Origin: Dyella_B jejuensis
GTDB lineage: Bacteria; Pseudomonadota; Gammaproteobacteria; Xanthomonadales; Rhodanobacteraceae
Direction of reading: 5' to 3'
Assembly: GCF_044904675.1 (NCBI RefSeq)
Contig: NZ_JADIKJ010000015.1
Location: 263,667-327,666, forward strand
Length of the DNA stretch: 64,000 bases
Within the stretch, counting starts at the first letter, position 1; each line of letters begins with the position of its first letter. Shown piece by piece: positions 19,563 to 28,566 of the stretch. Made by a program: the position numbers and the translations under genes. The notes beneath the pieces were generated by a model. It had not been told where the DNA came from and made no database searches. It saw only the letters and a list, made by a program, of their open reading frames with translations.

Positions 19563-21725
19563 TCAAAGCGGATAGCGATAAGCTCCGCTCACCACGCCGG
19601 TACGCCGGACGCGCCGGATCACATCGGCCAGATGCTTGCGATTCTTCACCTCGATGGTGAACAGCAGCGTGGCGGCCGCCATGTCACGTTCGACGTATTC
19701 CACGTTTTCGATATTGGAATCGGCGGCAGCGATGGCGGCGGCCACGGTGGCGAGCACGCCAGGGCGGTTGATGACTTCGATGCGCAATTCAGCGCGGTAA
19801 TCGCCCTGCACATCGTGCCCCCATTCGATCGCCACGCACCGTTCCGGCGACTTGCGCAACTCGACGACGTTCGGGCACTCCACACGGTGCACCACGATGC
19901 CCTTGCCCGGCGAAAGGTAGCCGATGATTTCGTCGCCAGGCAGCGGATGGCAGCAGTTGGCGAAGCTGAGTACGCCCCGCTCGGCACCGGTGATCCGGAT
20001 GTTTTCCGCCACGTGTGCGATCGGCGCGCCGCGCGCCGCGGTGCCACGCGAGGACACCAATTGACTGGCAACCTGATCGGGCATGCGATTGCCCAGGGCA
20101 ATATCCGAGAGCAGCTCCTCCAGACGCTTGAACTTGGATTTGTGCAGGAATTTTTCCAGCACGGCCGGCTGGATGGCATCCAGGTTGGTACCCAGCGCGT
20201 CCAGCGCGCGATCGAGCATGCGATGGCCGAAGTCCACCGCGTCTTCATGTTGCAAGTGCTTCAGGTATTGGCGGATCGCCGTGCGTGCCTTGCCGGTTAC
20301 CACGAATTCCAGCCATGCCGGATTGGGCACGGCGGAGGGCGCCGTAATGATCTCGACCAACTGTCCGGATTCCAGCCGGGTACGCAAGGGCAGCAGTTTT
20401 TTATCGACGCGGGCGGCCACCGCATGATCGCCCACATCCGTATGTACAGCATAGGCAAAATCCAGCGCCGTCGCGCTGCGCGGTAGCGAGAGGATGTCGC
20501 CGCGCGGCGTAAACAGATAGGTTTCATCCGGGAACAGGTCGATCTTGACGTTCTCGATGAATTCCGCCGCCTCCGGCGTGTTGGCCTGGCTGTCGGCCAG
20601 CGCCGAAAGCCATTCGCGCGCACGCGCTTGCGCACTGTTGGCCGGACCGCTGTCGGTCTTGTAGGCCCAATGCGCAGCCACACCGCGCTCGGCTACCGAA
20701 TCCATTTCCTCGGTGCGGATCTGGACCTCGATCGGCGCACCGAAGGGCCCAAGCAATACGGTGTGCAACGACTGATAGCCGTTTGCCTTGGGAATGGCGA
20801 TGAAATCCTTGAAACGCCGATCGACCGGCTTATACAGGGCGTGCGCTACGCCCAGTGCCATGTAGCAGCTCATGGCGCTGTCAGTGACCACGCGAAAACC
20901 GTATACATCCATCAACTGCGCAAAGCTCTTGTGCTCGCTGCGCATTTTCGAATAGATGCTCCACGGCGACTTGATGCGTCCGACGACGCGCACCGGAATA
21001 CGCTCCTCGATCAACCGCGTGGACAGCGCACCTTCGATGCGTCCCATGGCCTCGCGACGATTACCCAGCGCGGCGCGGATGCGCTCGCTGATCACGCGAT
21101 AACGATCCGGGTAAAGCGCACGGAAGCCCAGATCCTGCAGCTCCGCCTTGAACTTGTTCATGCCCAGGCGCTGCGCGATGGGCGCGTAGATTTCCAGCGT
21201 CTCGCGGGCGATGCGGCGGCGCGAATCGGATTCCTTGGCGCCAAGCGTGCGCATATTGTGCAGGCGGTCGGCCAACTTGATCAGGATCACCCGCAGGTCG
21301 CGTGCCATCGCCAGCAGCATCTTGCGGAAACTTTCGGCATCCGCCTCCTGCCGGCTGCTGAAGCGCATCTTGTCCAGCTTGGTAACACCGTCGACCAGCT
21401 CGGCCACGGGTTCGCCGAATTCGCCCGATAGCTCGGCACGGCTCAGCGCAGTGTCCTCCAGCGTGTCATGGAGAATCGCCGCGATGATGGTTTCCGCATC
21501 CATGCCGAATTCGGCCAGGATGCCAGCCACGGCAATCGGATGGGTGATATACGGCTCGCCGCTCTTGCGCGTCTGCCCTTCGTGCGCCGCCGCGCCTACC
21601 TGGAAGGCCCGCAGCACGCGCTGGATATGTTGCTCGGGAAGGTAGGCAATGCGCTCTTTCAGCGCCAGCACATAAGGCGGCAGCGCAGACGTATCCGTGG
21701 GCGCGGGATGCGTGGCCGCCGACAT
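19563..21725 (-). CDS. spoT: bifunctional (p)ppGpp synthetase/hydrolase SpoT
   Basis: 720 residues. It makes and breaks the alarmone (p)ppGpp. The HD hydrolase domain lies at about 45-195 (YITHPIAVAGIL, ILHDTLEDT). The synthetase domain is at about 230-345 (GRIKSPWSIYSKM, MDVYGFRVVTDS, EVQIRTEEMDSVAERGVAAHW). A TGS domain is at about 395-455 (PRGDILSLPRSATALDFAYA), and an ACT domain is at about 645-718. Both the HD pair and the synthetase motifs look intact, so it is called bifunctional. Downstream of rpoZ on the same strand. Confidence 0.95.
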   Translation of the reverse strand: MSAATHPAPTDTSALPPYVLALKERIAYLPEQHIQRVLRAFQVGAAAHEGQTRKSGEPYITHPIAVAGILAEFGMDAETIIAAILHDTLEDTALSRAELSGEFGEPVAELVDGVTKLDKMRFSSRQEADAESFRKMLLAMARDLRVILIKLADRLHNMRTLGAKESDSRRRIARETLEIYAPIAQRLGMNKFKAELQDLGFRALYPDRYRVISERIRAALGNRREAMGRIEGALSTRLIEERIPVRVVGRIKSPWSIYSKMRSEHKSFAQLMDVYGFRVVTDSAMSCYMALGVAHALYKPVDRRFKDFIAIPKANGYQSLHTVLLGPFGAPIEVQIRTEEMDSVAERGVAAHWAYKTDSGPANSAQARAREWLSALADSQANTPEAAEFIENVKIDLFPDETYLFTPRGDILSLPRSATALDFAYAVHTDVGDHAVAARVDKKLLPLRTRLESGQLVEIITAPSAVPNPAWLEFVVTGKARTAIRQYLKHLQHEDAVDFGHRMLDRALDALGTNLDAIQPAVLEKFLHKSKFKRLEELLSDIALGNRMPDQVASQLVSSRGTAARGAPIAHVAENIRITGAERGVLSFANCCHPLPGDEIIGYLSPGKGIVVHRVECPNVVELRKSPERCVAIEWGHDVQGDYRAELRIEVINRPGVLATVAAAIAAADSNIENVEYVERDMAAATLLFTIEVKNRKHLADVIRRVRRTGVVSGAYRYPL

Positions 21726-21869
21726 GGTGTCAGGACCCCCGTTGAGGCGAACGCCTCGCTACGAGGCCGGAGGCGTGGAGACTGACAGGAACAACACTGG
21801 CGAATGCGCACACCGGCATGCCCGGCGTGGCCGGGCGACGGCTGCGCGATCGACAGCCACCGCCATCCA

Positions 21870-22160
21870 TCAGTCGTCTCCACCCTTGGAAAGATCGTCG
21901 TCCACTTCCTGTGCGGCCCATTCCAGTGCCTCGCGTTCGGCACGCTCGCGCTCGGCGCGGTCGATCTCGTCGATGGTGGCCTGGTCGATACGACGGTCGG
22001 CGATTTCACGCAAGGCCAACACGGTCGGCTTGTCGTTGTCGGGGTTGACCGCCGGCTCGGCGCCATTGGCGAGCTGGCGGGCGCGCTTGGTCGCCATCAG
22101 CACCAGTTCGAAACGGTTGTCGACTACCTCTAGGCAGTCTTCCACGGTAATGCGGGCCAT
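21870..22160 (-). CDS. rpoZ: RNA polymerase omega subunit
   Basis: 96 residues. MARITVEDCLEVVDNRFELV and TKRARQL are invariant features of omega, which helps assemble RNA polymerase. The acidic tail (DDDLSKGGDD) is normal. First gene of the rpoZ-spoT-ridA-recG run; 143 bases separate it from spoT. In many relatives gmk directly precedes it, but here the Mla genes lie between. Confidence 0.95.
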   Translation of the reverse strand: MARITVEDCLEVVDNRFELVLMATKRARQLANGAEPAVNPDNDKPTVLALREIADRRIDQATIDEIDRAERERAEREALEWAAQEVDDDLSKGGDD

Positions 22161-22290
22161 GAGAAATCCTCAAACAATAAAAGACTTATGCGGTCGTACA
22201 GTCTATCGGGCAGCCACTTGGCTGGCAACGCGATTGACTCTTATCATGTCCGATTGCCATGCGCCAGCCGCGAAAGCGTCGCGCAAGCCG

Positions 22291-22318
22291 TGGACAATAT
22301 AAAACCAACAAGTACAAT
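22291..22318 (+). promoter_or_regulatory. candidate sigma-70 promoter of mlaA
   Basis: TGGACA and TACAAT are 16 bases apart in an A-rich stretch, 43 bases before the mlaA ATG. The predicted start is near 22325. Confidence 0.5.
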
Positions 22319-22360
22319 TATACGCCCTTCCCCCTTTCCTCTGCAGCGGATTCCCCTTTG

Positions 22361-23209
22361 ATGCCTTCCCTGCCTCGTTTTGCCACGCTGCGCCGCGCTC
22401 TTCCCGTGGCGGCCATGATGACGTTGCTGGTCGGTTGCGCCATCGCTCCGCCCCGTACCGACGATCCACTGGAGAAATTCAACCGCAAGAGCTACGCCTT
22501 CAACATGGCGCTGGATACGCACGTGCTGCGGCCGGTCGCGGTGGGCTACAGCAAGGTCACCCCCAAGCCGGTGCAGACGTCGGTGAGCAATTTCTTCACC
22601 ACTATCCGCCTGCCGATCAGCATCGCCAACAATATGCTGCAGGCCCGCCCGAGCGATGCCATCACGGATACCGGCCGCTTCCTGATCAACATGACGGTAG
22701 GCGTGGCCGGCTTCTTCGATCCGGCGACGAAAATGCAGATTCCGCTGAAGGAAACCGATTTCGGCATTACGCTCGCACGCTGGGGCGTTCCGGAAGGCGA
22801 TTTCCTGATGCTGCCGCTGCTCGGCCCATCCACTATGCGCGATGTCTGGCAGTTTCCGGTCGACGGCTACCTGTTCGATCCACTCAGCTATTTCGAGCGC
22901 AACCACGGTTTTCATGACGGCGTGTACTACGTGCCCGAGGTGGTCTACTTCATCCAGATGCGTGCGCAGTTGCTGGATGCCGACAGCTTCCTGAAAACGG
23001 CCTATGACCCCTACGCCTTTGTGCGCGACGCCTGGCGCCAGACCCGGCTCAACAAGTTGTATGACGGCAATCCGCCGGCGGATGTAATGTTGAAGCTGCA
23101 GCAGGGTTCGAACGGCAAGGACAACAATTTCGATCCCGCCGAACTGCTGAAAGAGCAGCAGCAATGGGAACAGAAGCAGCACGACGGCGCGCCTTCCGGC
23201 AATCAGTAA
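22361..23209 (+). CDS. mlaA: outer-membrane lipoprotein MlaA (VacJ)
   Basis: 282 residues. A lipobox (TLLVGC) puts the cysteine at about residue 27. The MlaA core follows: DPLEKFNRKSYAFNMALD, then SNFFTTIRLPISIANNMLQ, and TDFGITLARWGVPEGDFLML with the typical PLLGPSTMRD. MlaA removes misplaced phospholipid from the outer leaflet of the outer membrane and passes it to MlaC. A Q- and N-rich tail (about 245-282) extends beyond the conserved domain. The ATG at 22361 was chosen to give a proper signal peptide. It is convergent with mlaFEDCB. Confidence 0.95.
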   Translation: MPSLPRFATLRRALPVAAMMTLLVGCAIAPPRTDDPLEKFNRKSYAFNMALDTHVLRPVAVGYSKVTPKPVQTSVSNFFTTIRLPISIANNMLQARPSDAITDTGRFLINMTVGVAGFFDPATKMQIPLKETDFGITLARWGVPEGDFLMLPLLGPSTMRDVWQFPVDGYLFDPLSYFERNHGFHDGVYYVPEVVYFIQMRAQLLDADSFLKTAYDPYAFVRDAWRQTRLNKLYDGNPPADVMLKLQQGSNGKDNNFDPAELLKEQQQWEQKQHDGAPSGNQ

Positions 23210-23226
23210 TACCGTCGATCACACAT

Positions 23227-23258
23227 AAAAAAACGGGGCAGCGGCCCCGTTTTTTTTA
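23227..23258. terminator. bidirectional terminator between mlaA and mlaB
   Basis: An ACGGGGC/GCCCCGT stem flanked by seven A on the left and eight T on the right, so it can stop transcription of mlaA (plus) and of mlaFEDCB (minus). Confidence 0.88.
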
Positions 23259-23289
23259 TGTTTGCAACATGGCTTTTAGAGCGCGGCTT

Positions 23290-23604
23290 TCAATGCAGCA
23301 TTGTTTCCACGCCGCAAACCTTCGCCAATGCCTGCATTCCTTCGGGAGCATGGCGTGCAACGACGTGGTTTCCGCCCTGGTCGGCCTCCGAAAGTGCCGC
23401 CAGCACGCAGGCCAGGCCCGCGCTATCACAGCTGGTGACCGCCGATAGATCCAGCGTATGGCGATCGCCCCGCCCGAATGCGCTGCGCAAGGCCGCCAGC
23501 GCATTCGCCGCCGTCACGAAATTGAGCTCGCCGGATATGGACACCGTATCCGGCGCATCGGCGGCGACGCGGCACTCGCCCTTGGCGGTTCTATTTGGCG
23601 CCAT
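23290..23604 (-). CDS. mlaB: STAS domain protein MlaB
   Basis: 104 residues. A STAS fold is indicated by TVSISGELNFVTAANALAAL at the N-terminus and HTLDLSAVTSCDSAGLACVL with the conserved serine region. MlaB binds the ATPase MlaF and is needed for MlaFEDB activity. Its start overlaps the mlaC end by 14 bases. It is the last gene of the operon. Confidence 0.9.
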   Translation of the reverse strand: MAPNRTAKGECRVAADAPDTVSISGELNFVTAANALAALRSAFGRGDRHTLDLSAVTSCDSAGLACVLAALSEADQGGNHVVARHAPEGMQALAKVCGVETMLH

Positions 23605-24274
23605 GGCCCTTGTCTTCCTGTTCCATCTGCTTCAACGCCTGGTCGCCCTGCGTTTCCAACTGCTGGATCAGCTTGTCCAGGCCTTCCTTCTTGATCTGGG
23701 CATCGACCTGGTTGCGGTAGTTGGTGATGTAGGAAATGCCTTCGATGATGACGTCATAGGCTTTCCACTGCCCATCGGCGGCCTTGTGGAACACGTAGTT
23801 CACCGAAATGTTCTTGCTGTCGCTGGTGGATACCTGCGTGCGCACTACGGTGTACTTGTCGTTGAGTTCGCCACTGAACGGCAACACCTTCACCGTGCCC
23901 TTGGTGTAGCTCAGCAGGCCTTCGGCGTAACGGTTGGTCAACGAGGTGTAGAACGCCTTGGCAAAGCGCGCGCGCTGCTCGGGCGTGGCTTCGCGCGCAT
24001 GCATGCCCAGCACCAGGATCGATGCCCAATCCGTGTCGAAGTGCGGCAGGAAGATCTGGTTGATCAATGTCACCAGCTTGGGCTTGTTGTTCTGCAGCTC
24101 GGCCTTGTGGTCGGCGATCTGGGTGTCGAGGTCGTGCGTGATGCCCTGCACGACCTGCTCCGGCGTCGCCGCGCTGGACGGCTGGGCGCTCGATGCATTC
24201 TGCGCGAAGGCCGGCGCGGCGATGACGACGCTGCCGAGGGCGATAGCGGTGGCGATAGCCAAGTGACGCAACAT
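23591..24274 (-). CDS. mlaC: periplasmic phospholipid shuttle MlaC
   Basis: 227 residues with a signal peptide (MLRHLAIATAIALG..., cleavage near AFAQ) and the MlaC/Ttg2D fold. YTKGTVKVLPFSGELNDKYT and AYDVIIEGISYITNYRNQV are characteristic. It carries lipid between MlaA in the outer membrane and MlaD in the inner membrane. The start at 24274 has AGGAG six bases upstream; the frame is open 9 codons further. The C-terminus is rich in Q, E and K. Confidence 0.94.
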   Translation of the reverse strand: MLRHLAIATAIALGSVVIAAPAFAQNASSAQPSSAATPEQVVQGITHDLDTQIADHKAELQNNKPKLVTLINQIFLPHFDTDWASILVLGMHAREATPEQRARFAKAFYTSLTNRYAEGLLSYTKGTVKVLPFSGELNDKYTVVRTQVSTSDSKNISVNYVFHKAADGQWKAYDVIIEGISYITNYRNQVDAQIKKEGLDKLIQQLETQGDQALKQMEQEDKGHGAK

Positions 24275-24297
24275 GGATGACTCCTGTTTAGGCCGGA

Positions 24298-25170
24298 TCA
24301 ATGCTTGCCGGCAGGGGTATTGGACGAACCGTTGCCATCGGCATTGTTGCCACCGCTGGACGAGCCATTGACCAGGAACTTGCCGATCAGATCTTCCAGC
24401 TGCATCGCCGACTGCGTCAGGACGAGCTGGTCGCCATCCTTGAGCGAATTCGGCGAGCCACCGGGCTGGATCGCAACATACTGGCTGCCGATCAAACCAC
24501 TGGTGAATATCGCGGCGGCCGAATCATCCGGAATCTGGTTGTACTTTTTGTCGATGGCCAGCATGACGGTGGCATCCAGCTTGACCGGATCGGCCTTCAC
24601 GGCCGCCACACTGCCGATCGCCACGCCAGCCATCTTCACTGGCGCGCCTACCGCCAGGGCACCTACGTTGGTGAAGTTCGCCTTCACCGTATACGTGCCG
24701 CCGATGGCATCCGCCGCGCCGCCGGCGCCGAGGAATTTGCCGAGCATCTCCTCCAGCGGCTGCGTCGACTTGGTCAGGCCGATATGGCCGCCGTCCGCGA
24801 TATAGGTTTTGGCACCGCCGAATTGCAGGCCCACGTATTGATCGCCCAGCAGACCGCTGGTGTAGATCGTCGCCACCGAATCGGCCGGGATCTGGCTGTA
24901 TTTCCGGTCGATCGACAGCGTGACGTCAGCCACGTCCTTGCCGGGTTCCAGCGCGATGGACTGCACCTGGCCCACGCGCACGCCCGCCACCTTGACCGGA
25001 GCGCGCTCTTTCAGCTGGCCGATGTTGGCGAATTGCGCATCGACGGTGTAGCTCGAGCCCTGATGGCTATTGGCAACCGAGGTGGTCTGAGTGGCCAGAT
25101 AAGCCAGCGCGGCGAAACCGAGCACAATGAACAGGCCGGTGCCGACGGCATAGGATTTTCTCTGGCTCAC
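24298..25170 (-). CDS. mlaD: MlaD with two tandem MCE domains
   Basis: 290 residues with a GTG start preceded by GAGGA. One membrane segment is at about residues 10-27. MCE-type sequence appears twice. The first copy is at about 40-146 (ERAPVKVAGVRVGQVQSIAL, IYTSGLLGDQYVGLQFGG, QPLEEMLGKFL). The second is at about 159-266 (VGAPVKMAGVAIGSVAAVKA, IFTSGLIGSQYVAIQPGG, MQLEDLIGKFL). Both copies keep the same order of motifs, so this is an internal duplication. E. coli MlaD has one MCE domain and about 183 residues. The C-terminal tail is rich in S, G and N. The duplication may change the height of the MCE ring above the membrane. Confidence 0.93.
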   Translation of the reverse strand: MSQRKSYAVGTGLFIVLGFAALAYLATQTTSVANSHQGSSYTVDAQFANIGQLKERAPVKVAGVRVGQVQSIALEPGKDVADVTLSIDRKYSQIPADSVATIYTSGLLGDQYVGLQFGGAKTYIADGGHIGLTKSTQPLEEMLGKFLGAGGAADAIGGTYTVKANFTNVGALAVGAPVKMAGVAIGSVAAVKADPVKLDATVMLAIDKKYNQIPDDSAAAIFTSGLIGSQYVAIQPGGSPNSLKDGDQLVLTQSAMQLEDLIGKFLVNGSSSGGNNADGNGSSNTPAGKH

Positions 25171-25221
25171 GGCGAAGTCCTCAGAAAGAAGCAGTTAGTC
25201 ATGACGATCACATCAATCCAT

Positions 25222-25995
25222 TCACATCAGGAACGCGGTGAGTACGAAATCCAGCGCGAGAATCGCGATCGACGAGGCGACCACGGTGCGGGTCGTGGCG
25301 TAGGCCACGCCTTCGCTGGTCGGCGGCGTGGTGTAGCCCTGGAACACGGCAATCAGCGAGACCACGCCGCCGAACACCACGCTCTTCCAGATCACGCCGT
25401 TGACCACGTCCTGCCACAAGTCCACGGTGGAGGTCATGTTCGACCAGAAGGTGCCGTTGTCCACGCCCAGCCAGCTGACGCCTACCAAGTGTCCGCCGAA
25501 GACACCCATGGCGCAGAACACGCAGCAAAGCAGCGGCATGGCGATCAGGCCGGCCAGGAAGCGCGGCGCGACGACATAGGCGATCGGATCCACCGCCATC
25601 ATTTCCATCGCGGCAATTTGGTCGGTGGCGCGCATCAGGCCGATTTCCGCCGTCACCGAGGTGCCGGCGCGGCCGGCGAAAAGCAGTGCGGTCACCACCG
25701 GCCCGAGTTCGCGATAGATCGCCAGCGCCACCACCGAACCACTGGCGGACGTGCCGCCAAAGATGGCCAGCACATGGTAAAGCTGCAAGGCCAGCACCAT
25801 GCCTACGAACAAGCCGCAGGTCATGATGATGGTCAAGCTCATCGCGCCGACGAACCATAGCTGCCGAACCGTCTCGCGCACGTGCCGCAGACTCAGCGGA
25901 ATAGCCGCCAGGATCCGCAGCAAGAACAGGCCGCAATAACCGATCTGTCCCAGCGATTGCATCACGATGTTGCCTCGTTCCATCCGCGCGCTCAT
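25222..25995 (-). CDS. mlaE: phospholipid ABC transporter permease MlaE
   Basis: 257 residues with five to six membrane segments. FVGMVLALQLYHVLAIFG, ELGPVVTALLFAGRAGTSVTAEIG and the acidic/small residues of the MlaE coupling region are clear. The start ATG at 25995 overlaps the mlaF stop (ATGA). It forms the inner-membrane MlaFEDB complex with its neighbours. Confidence 0.94.
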   Translation of the reverse strand: MSARMERGNIVMQSLGQIGYCGLFLLRILAAIPLSLRHVRETVRQLWFVGAMSLTIIMTCGLFVGMVLALQLYHVLAIFGGTSASGSVVALAIYRELGPVVTALLFAGRAGTSVTAEIGLMRATDQIAAMEMMAVDPIAYVVAPRFLAGLIAMPLLCCVFCAMGVFGGHLVGVSWLGVDNGTFWSNMTSTVDLWQDVVNGVIWKSVVFGGVVSLIAVFQGYTTPPTSEGVAYATTRTVVASSIAILALDFVLTAFLM

Positions 25996-26828
25996 GCGGC
26001 ACCTTGCTTGAAGCCGAGCGCCTGGGCGTAATCGTCGGCGGGATATTGGAATGGCACCGGCCCATCCGCCTCGCCGCCGAAAAACTGGCGGGTCCATGGC
26101 GAGCCATCGTTGGCAATGGTCATGGGATCGCCGCGCGCCACCACTTTGCCGTTGGCCACCAGGTAGATGCAGTCGGCCACCTGCTTGATGACTTCCAGCT
26201 CGTGCGCAACCAGCACGCTGGTGATGCCGAGCGTTTCATTGAGCGTGCGGATCAATCTCAGCACCTGGTTGAGTGCGATCGGATCCAGGCCGACGAACGG
26301 CTCGTCGTAAAGAATCAGCATCGGATCGAACACGATCGCTCGCGCCAGCGCCACGCGGCGCGCCATGCCGCCGGACAGCTCGCTGGGCATCAGCGAGGCC
26401 GCGCCGCGCAAACCCACGGCCTGCAATTTCGTCAGCACGATGTTGCGGATCAGCACTTCGGGCAATTTCGTGTGCTGCCGCAGCGGAAAAGCCACGTTCT
26501 CGAACACGTCGAAATCGGTCAGCAAGGCTGAGTTCTGGAAGAGGTAGCCGATGCGCTCGCGCAGGTCGAACAGTTTCTCGCGCGACAGTTCCGACACGTT
26601 CAAGCCATCCACCCACACCTCGCCCCGGCTGCCGCGCATCTGCCCGGTGATGTGCTTGAGCAGGGTGGTCTTGCCGGTACCGCTGGGACCCATGATGGCA
26701 GTGACCTTGCCGCGCGGGATATCCATATCCAGTCTGTCGAACACGGTTTTGCCGTTGAGCACCGTGGTCAGGCCACGAATGCGCACGAGGGCGCTCTCGT
26801 CGGGCTTGGCGGGGACGGTATCGGTCAT
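25992..26828 (-). CDS. mlaF: phospholipid ABC transporter ATP-binding protein MlaF
   Basis: 278 residues. Walker A is GPSGTGKTT, the signature is LSGGMARRVALARAI, Walker B is LILYDEPFVGLDPI, and the switch His is in VLVAHELEV. The C-terminal extension of about 35 residues is longer than the core and may contact MlaB. First gene of mlaFEDCB; 84 bases separate it from gmk upstream, where an operon promoter may lie (TATA-rich text at about 26878-26906). Confidence 0.94.
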   Translation of the reverse strand: MTDTVPAKPDESALVRIRGLTTVLNGKTVFDRLDMDIPRGKVTAIMGPSGTGKTTLLKHITGQMRGSRGEVWVDGLNVSELSREKLFDLRERIGYLFQNSALLTDFDVFENVAFPLRQHTKLPEVLIRNIVLTKLQAVGLRGAASLMPSELSGGMARRVALARAIVFDPMLILYDEPFVGLDPIALNQVLRLIRTLNETLGITSVLVAHELEVIKQVADCIYLVANGKVVARGDPMTIANDGSPWTRQFFGGEADGPVPFQYPADDYAQALGFKQGAA

Positions 26829-26912
26829 GAGCGGCAGGGGTCGGGGAAAGTGTTCACGTTAATGGAAGTAGGCATCTAATGCTATACGGCCCAGTGCAGT
26901 AATCGTATAAAC

Positions 26913-27539
26913 TCACGCATCGGCGAGCAGTTCCCTGATCAGCGCCTCATGCCGCCGGCATTGCAGGCCGCTGCGTTGGCGCACGGCCCGGACGATGGCC
27001 TGCAGCCCGTCGAGGGCGTCCTCGAAGCGGTCATTGACGATGATGTAGTCGAACTCGTGGGCGTGGGCGATCTCGCCGCGCGAATTGCGCAGGCGTCGCT
27101 CGATCACCTCCGCGCTATCGGAACCGCGGCCACGCAACCGGCGCTCCAGTTCCATTCGCGAGGGCGGCAAAATGAACACGCTGACACAGTCCGGCTTTGC
27201 CTTGCGGATCTGCGCGGCGCCTTGCCAGTCGATTTCAAGCAGGACGTCACGTCCGCGCTGGAGAAGATCCTGCACCGTCCTGCGTGAGGTACCGTAGAAA
27301 TTCCCGTGCACTTCGGCATGCTCCAGGAACACGTCCTCGGCGACCTCGCGCTCGAACTCGCCGCGTTCGACGAAATAATAATGCCTGCCATATTCCTCGC
27401 CCGGACGCGGCGGCCGCGTCGTATGCGATATGGACAGTGAAATATCCGGTTCGCGCGCGAGCAGCGCGTTCACCAGCGTCGATTTGCCGGCGCCGGAAGG
27501 CGCGGCGACGATAAAGAGCGTGCCGACCATATCAGCCAT
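26913..27539 (-). CDS. gmk: guanylate kinase
   Basis: 208 residues. It phosphorylates GMP to GDP. The P-loop is VAAPSGAGKSTLV at residues 11-23; TTRPPRPGEEYGRHYYFV and ENAEVHGNFYGTS-like text (EHAEVHGNFYGTSRRTV) form the GMP site. An ATG three codons in (MVGTLF) is an alternative start. It follows yicC on the same strand, as in many proteobacteria. Confidence 0.96.
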   Translation of the reverse strand: MADMVGTLFIVAAPSGAGKSTLVNALLAREPDISLSISHTTRPPRPGEEYGRHYYFVERGEFEREVAEDVFLEHAEVHGNFYGTSRRTVQDLLQRGRDVLLEIDWQGAAQIRKAKPDCVSVFILPPSRMELERRLRGRGSDSAEVIERRLRNSRGEIAHAHEFDYIIVNDRFEDALDGLQAIVRAVRQRSGLQCRRHEALIRELLADA

Positions 27540-27635
27540 GACACGGCGCTTTGCTGTACCGCTCCCCGATCGGGGAAAAGGCCGCGACCGGCGGCTGCAC
27601 CCGACGCAAGCCTGCTTTCGTGCGCATGCTCGCCT

Positions 27636-28493
27636 TCATTCGATGTTCTGCACCTGTTCGCGCATCTGCTCGATCAACACTTTCAATTCCACCGCCGCGT
27701 TCGTGCTGCGTGCGTCGACCGACTTGGAGCCCAGCGTATTGGCTTCGCGATTGAATTCCTGCATCAGGAAATCCAGGCGGCGGCCCACCGGCTCCTTCAG
27801 GCCCAGCACGCGGCGCGTTTCGGCGATGTGCGTGCTGAGGCGATCCAGTTCTTCATCCACATCGGAGCGTGTGACTTGCAGCAGCAGTTCCTGCTCCAGC
27901 CGGCCCGGTTCGACGGGCTGCTTGAGGTCGGCCAGCCGCGACTCCAGCCGCGCACGCAAGGCCACGCGGATGTCCGGCATCCAGCCGCGCACCTCGGCCA
28001 CGATGCGTTCGATGCCGTCCAGGCGTTCGCGCAAGCTTTCGCCCAATTTGGCGCCTTCGCGTTCCCGGGTGGCCGTCAGCGCATCCAGTGCGCAATCGAG
28101 CACTCCAAGCAAGGCGGCCTGCTGTGCCTCCTGGTCCACCTGCGCATGTTGCAGCACGCCGGGAAAACGCAACAATTCGGTGAATTCGATGCGCAGGCGC
28201 GGAAAGCGGGCCTCCATGGCCAGCGCCAGTTCGGATAACCGGCCCACCATCGCATCATCGATTTGCAGCGATGCGCCATGCGACTCGCCGCGACGCACGA
28301 TCACATCCACTTTGCCGCGCGAAAGCCGGGTCGCGATGCGTTCGCGCAGCGCCGGTTCGGCATTGCGCAGCTCCTCCGGCAAGCGCGGACTGAGCTCCAG
28401 GTAGCGATGGTTGACCGTGCGCAGCTCGCAGGTCAGCGTCCCGGCTGGCGTAGTCGCTTCGGCAGAGGCGTAGGCAGTCATGCTGCGGATCAT
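27636..28493 (-). CDS. yicC: YicC family endoribonuclease
   Basis: 285 residues. The N-terminal MIRSMTAYASAEA and CELRTVNHRYLELSPRLPEE, and the C-terminal GRRLDFLMQEFNREANTLGSK-type motif with SVDARSTNAAVELKVLIEQM, define the YicC/YloC family, reported to be endoribonucleases acting in RNA decay. It is divergent from rph across a 73-base gap, which must hold both promoters. Confidence 0.94.
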   Translation of the reverse strand: MIRSMTAYASAEATTPAGTLTCELRTVNHRYLELSPRLPEELRNAEPALRERIATRLSRGKVDVIVRRGESHGASLQIDDAMVGRLSELALAMEARFPRLRIEFTELLRFPGVLQHAQVDQEAQQAALLGVLDCALDALTATREREGAKLGESLRERLDGIERIVAEVRGWMPDIRVALRARLESRLADLKQPVEPGRLEQELLLQVTRSDVDEELDRLSTHIAETRRVLGLKEPVGRRLDFLMQEFNREANTLGSKSVDARSTNAAVELKVLIEQMREQVQNIE

Positions 28494-28566
28494 GGAAGCC
28501 GGTCCTGGCGTTGGTGAAAGGGGGCAATGGTAAACTGTCCCGCCCTCTCTTGCCCAACCGAACCTT

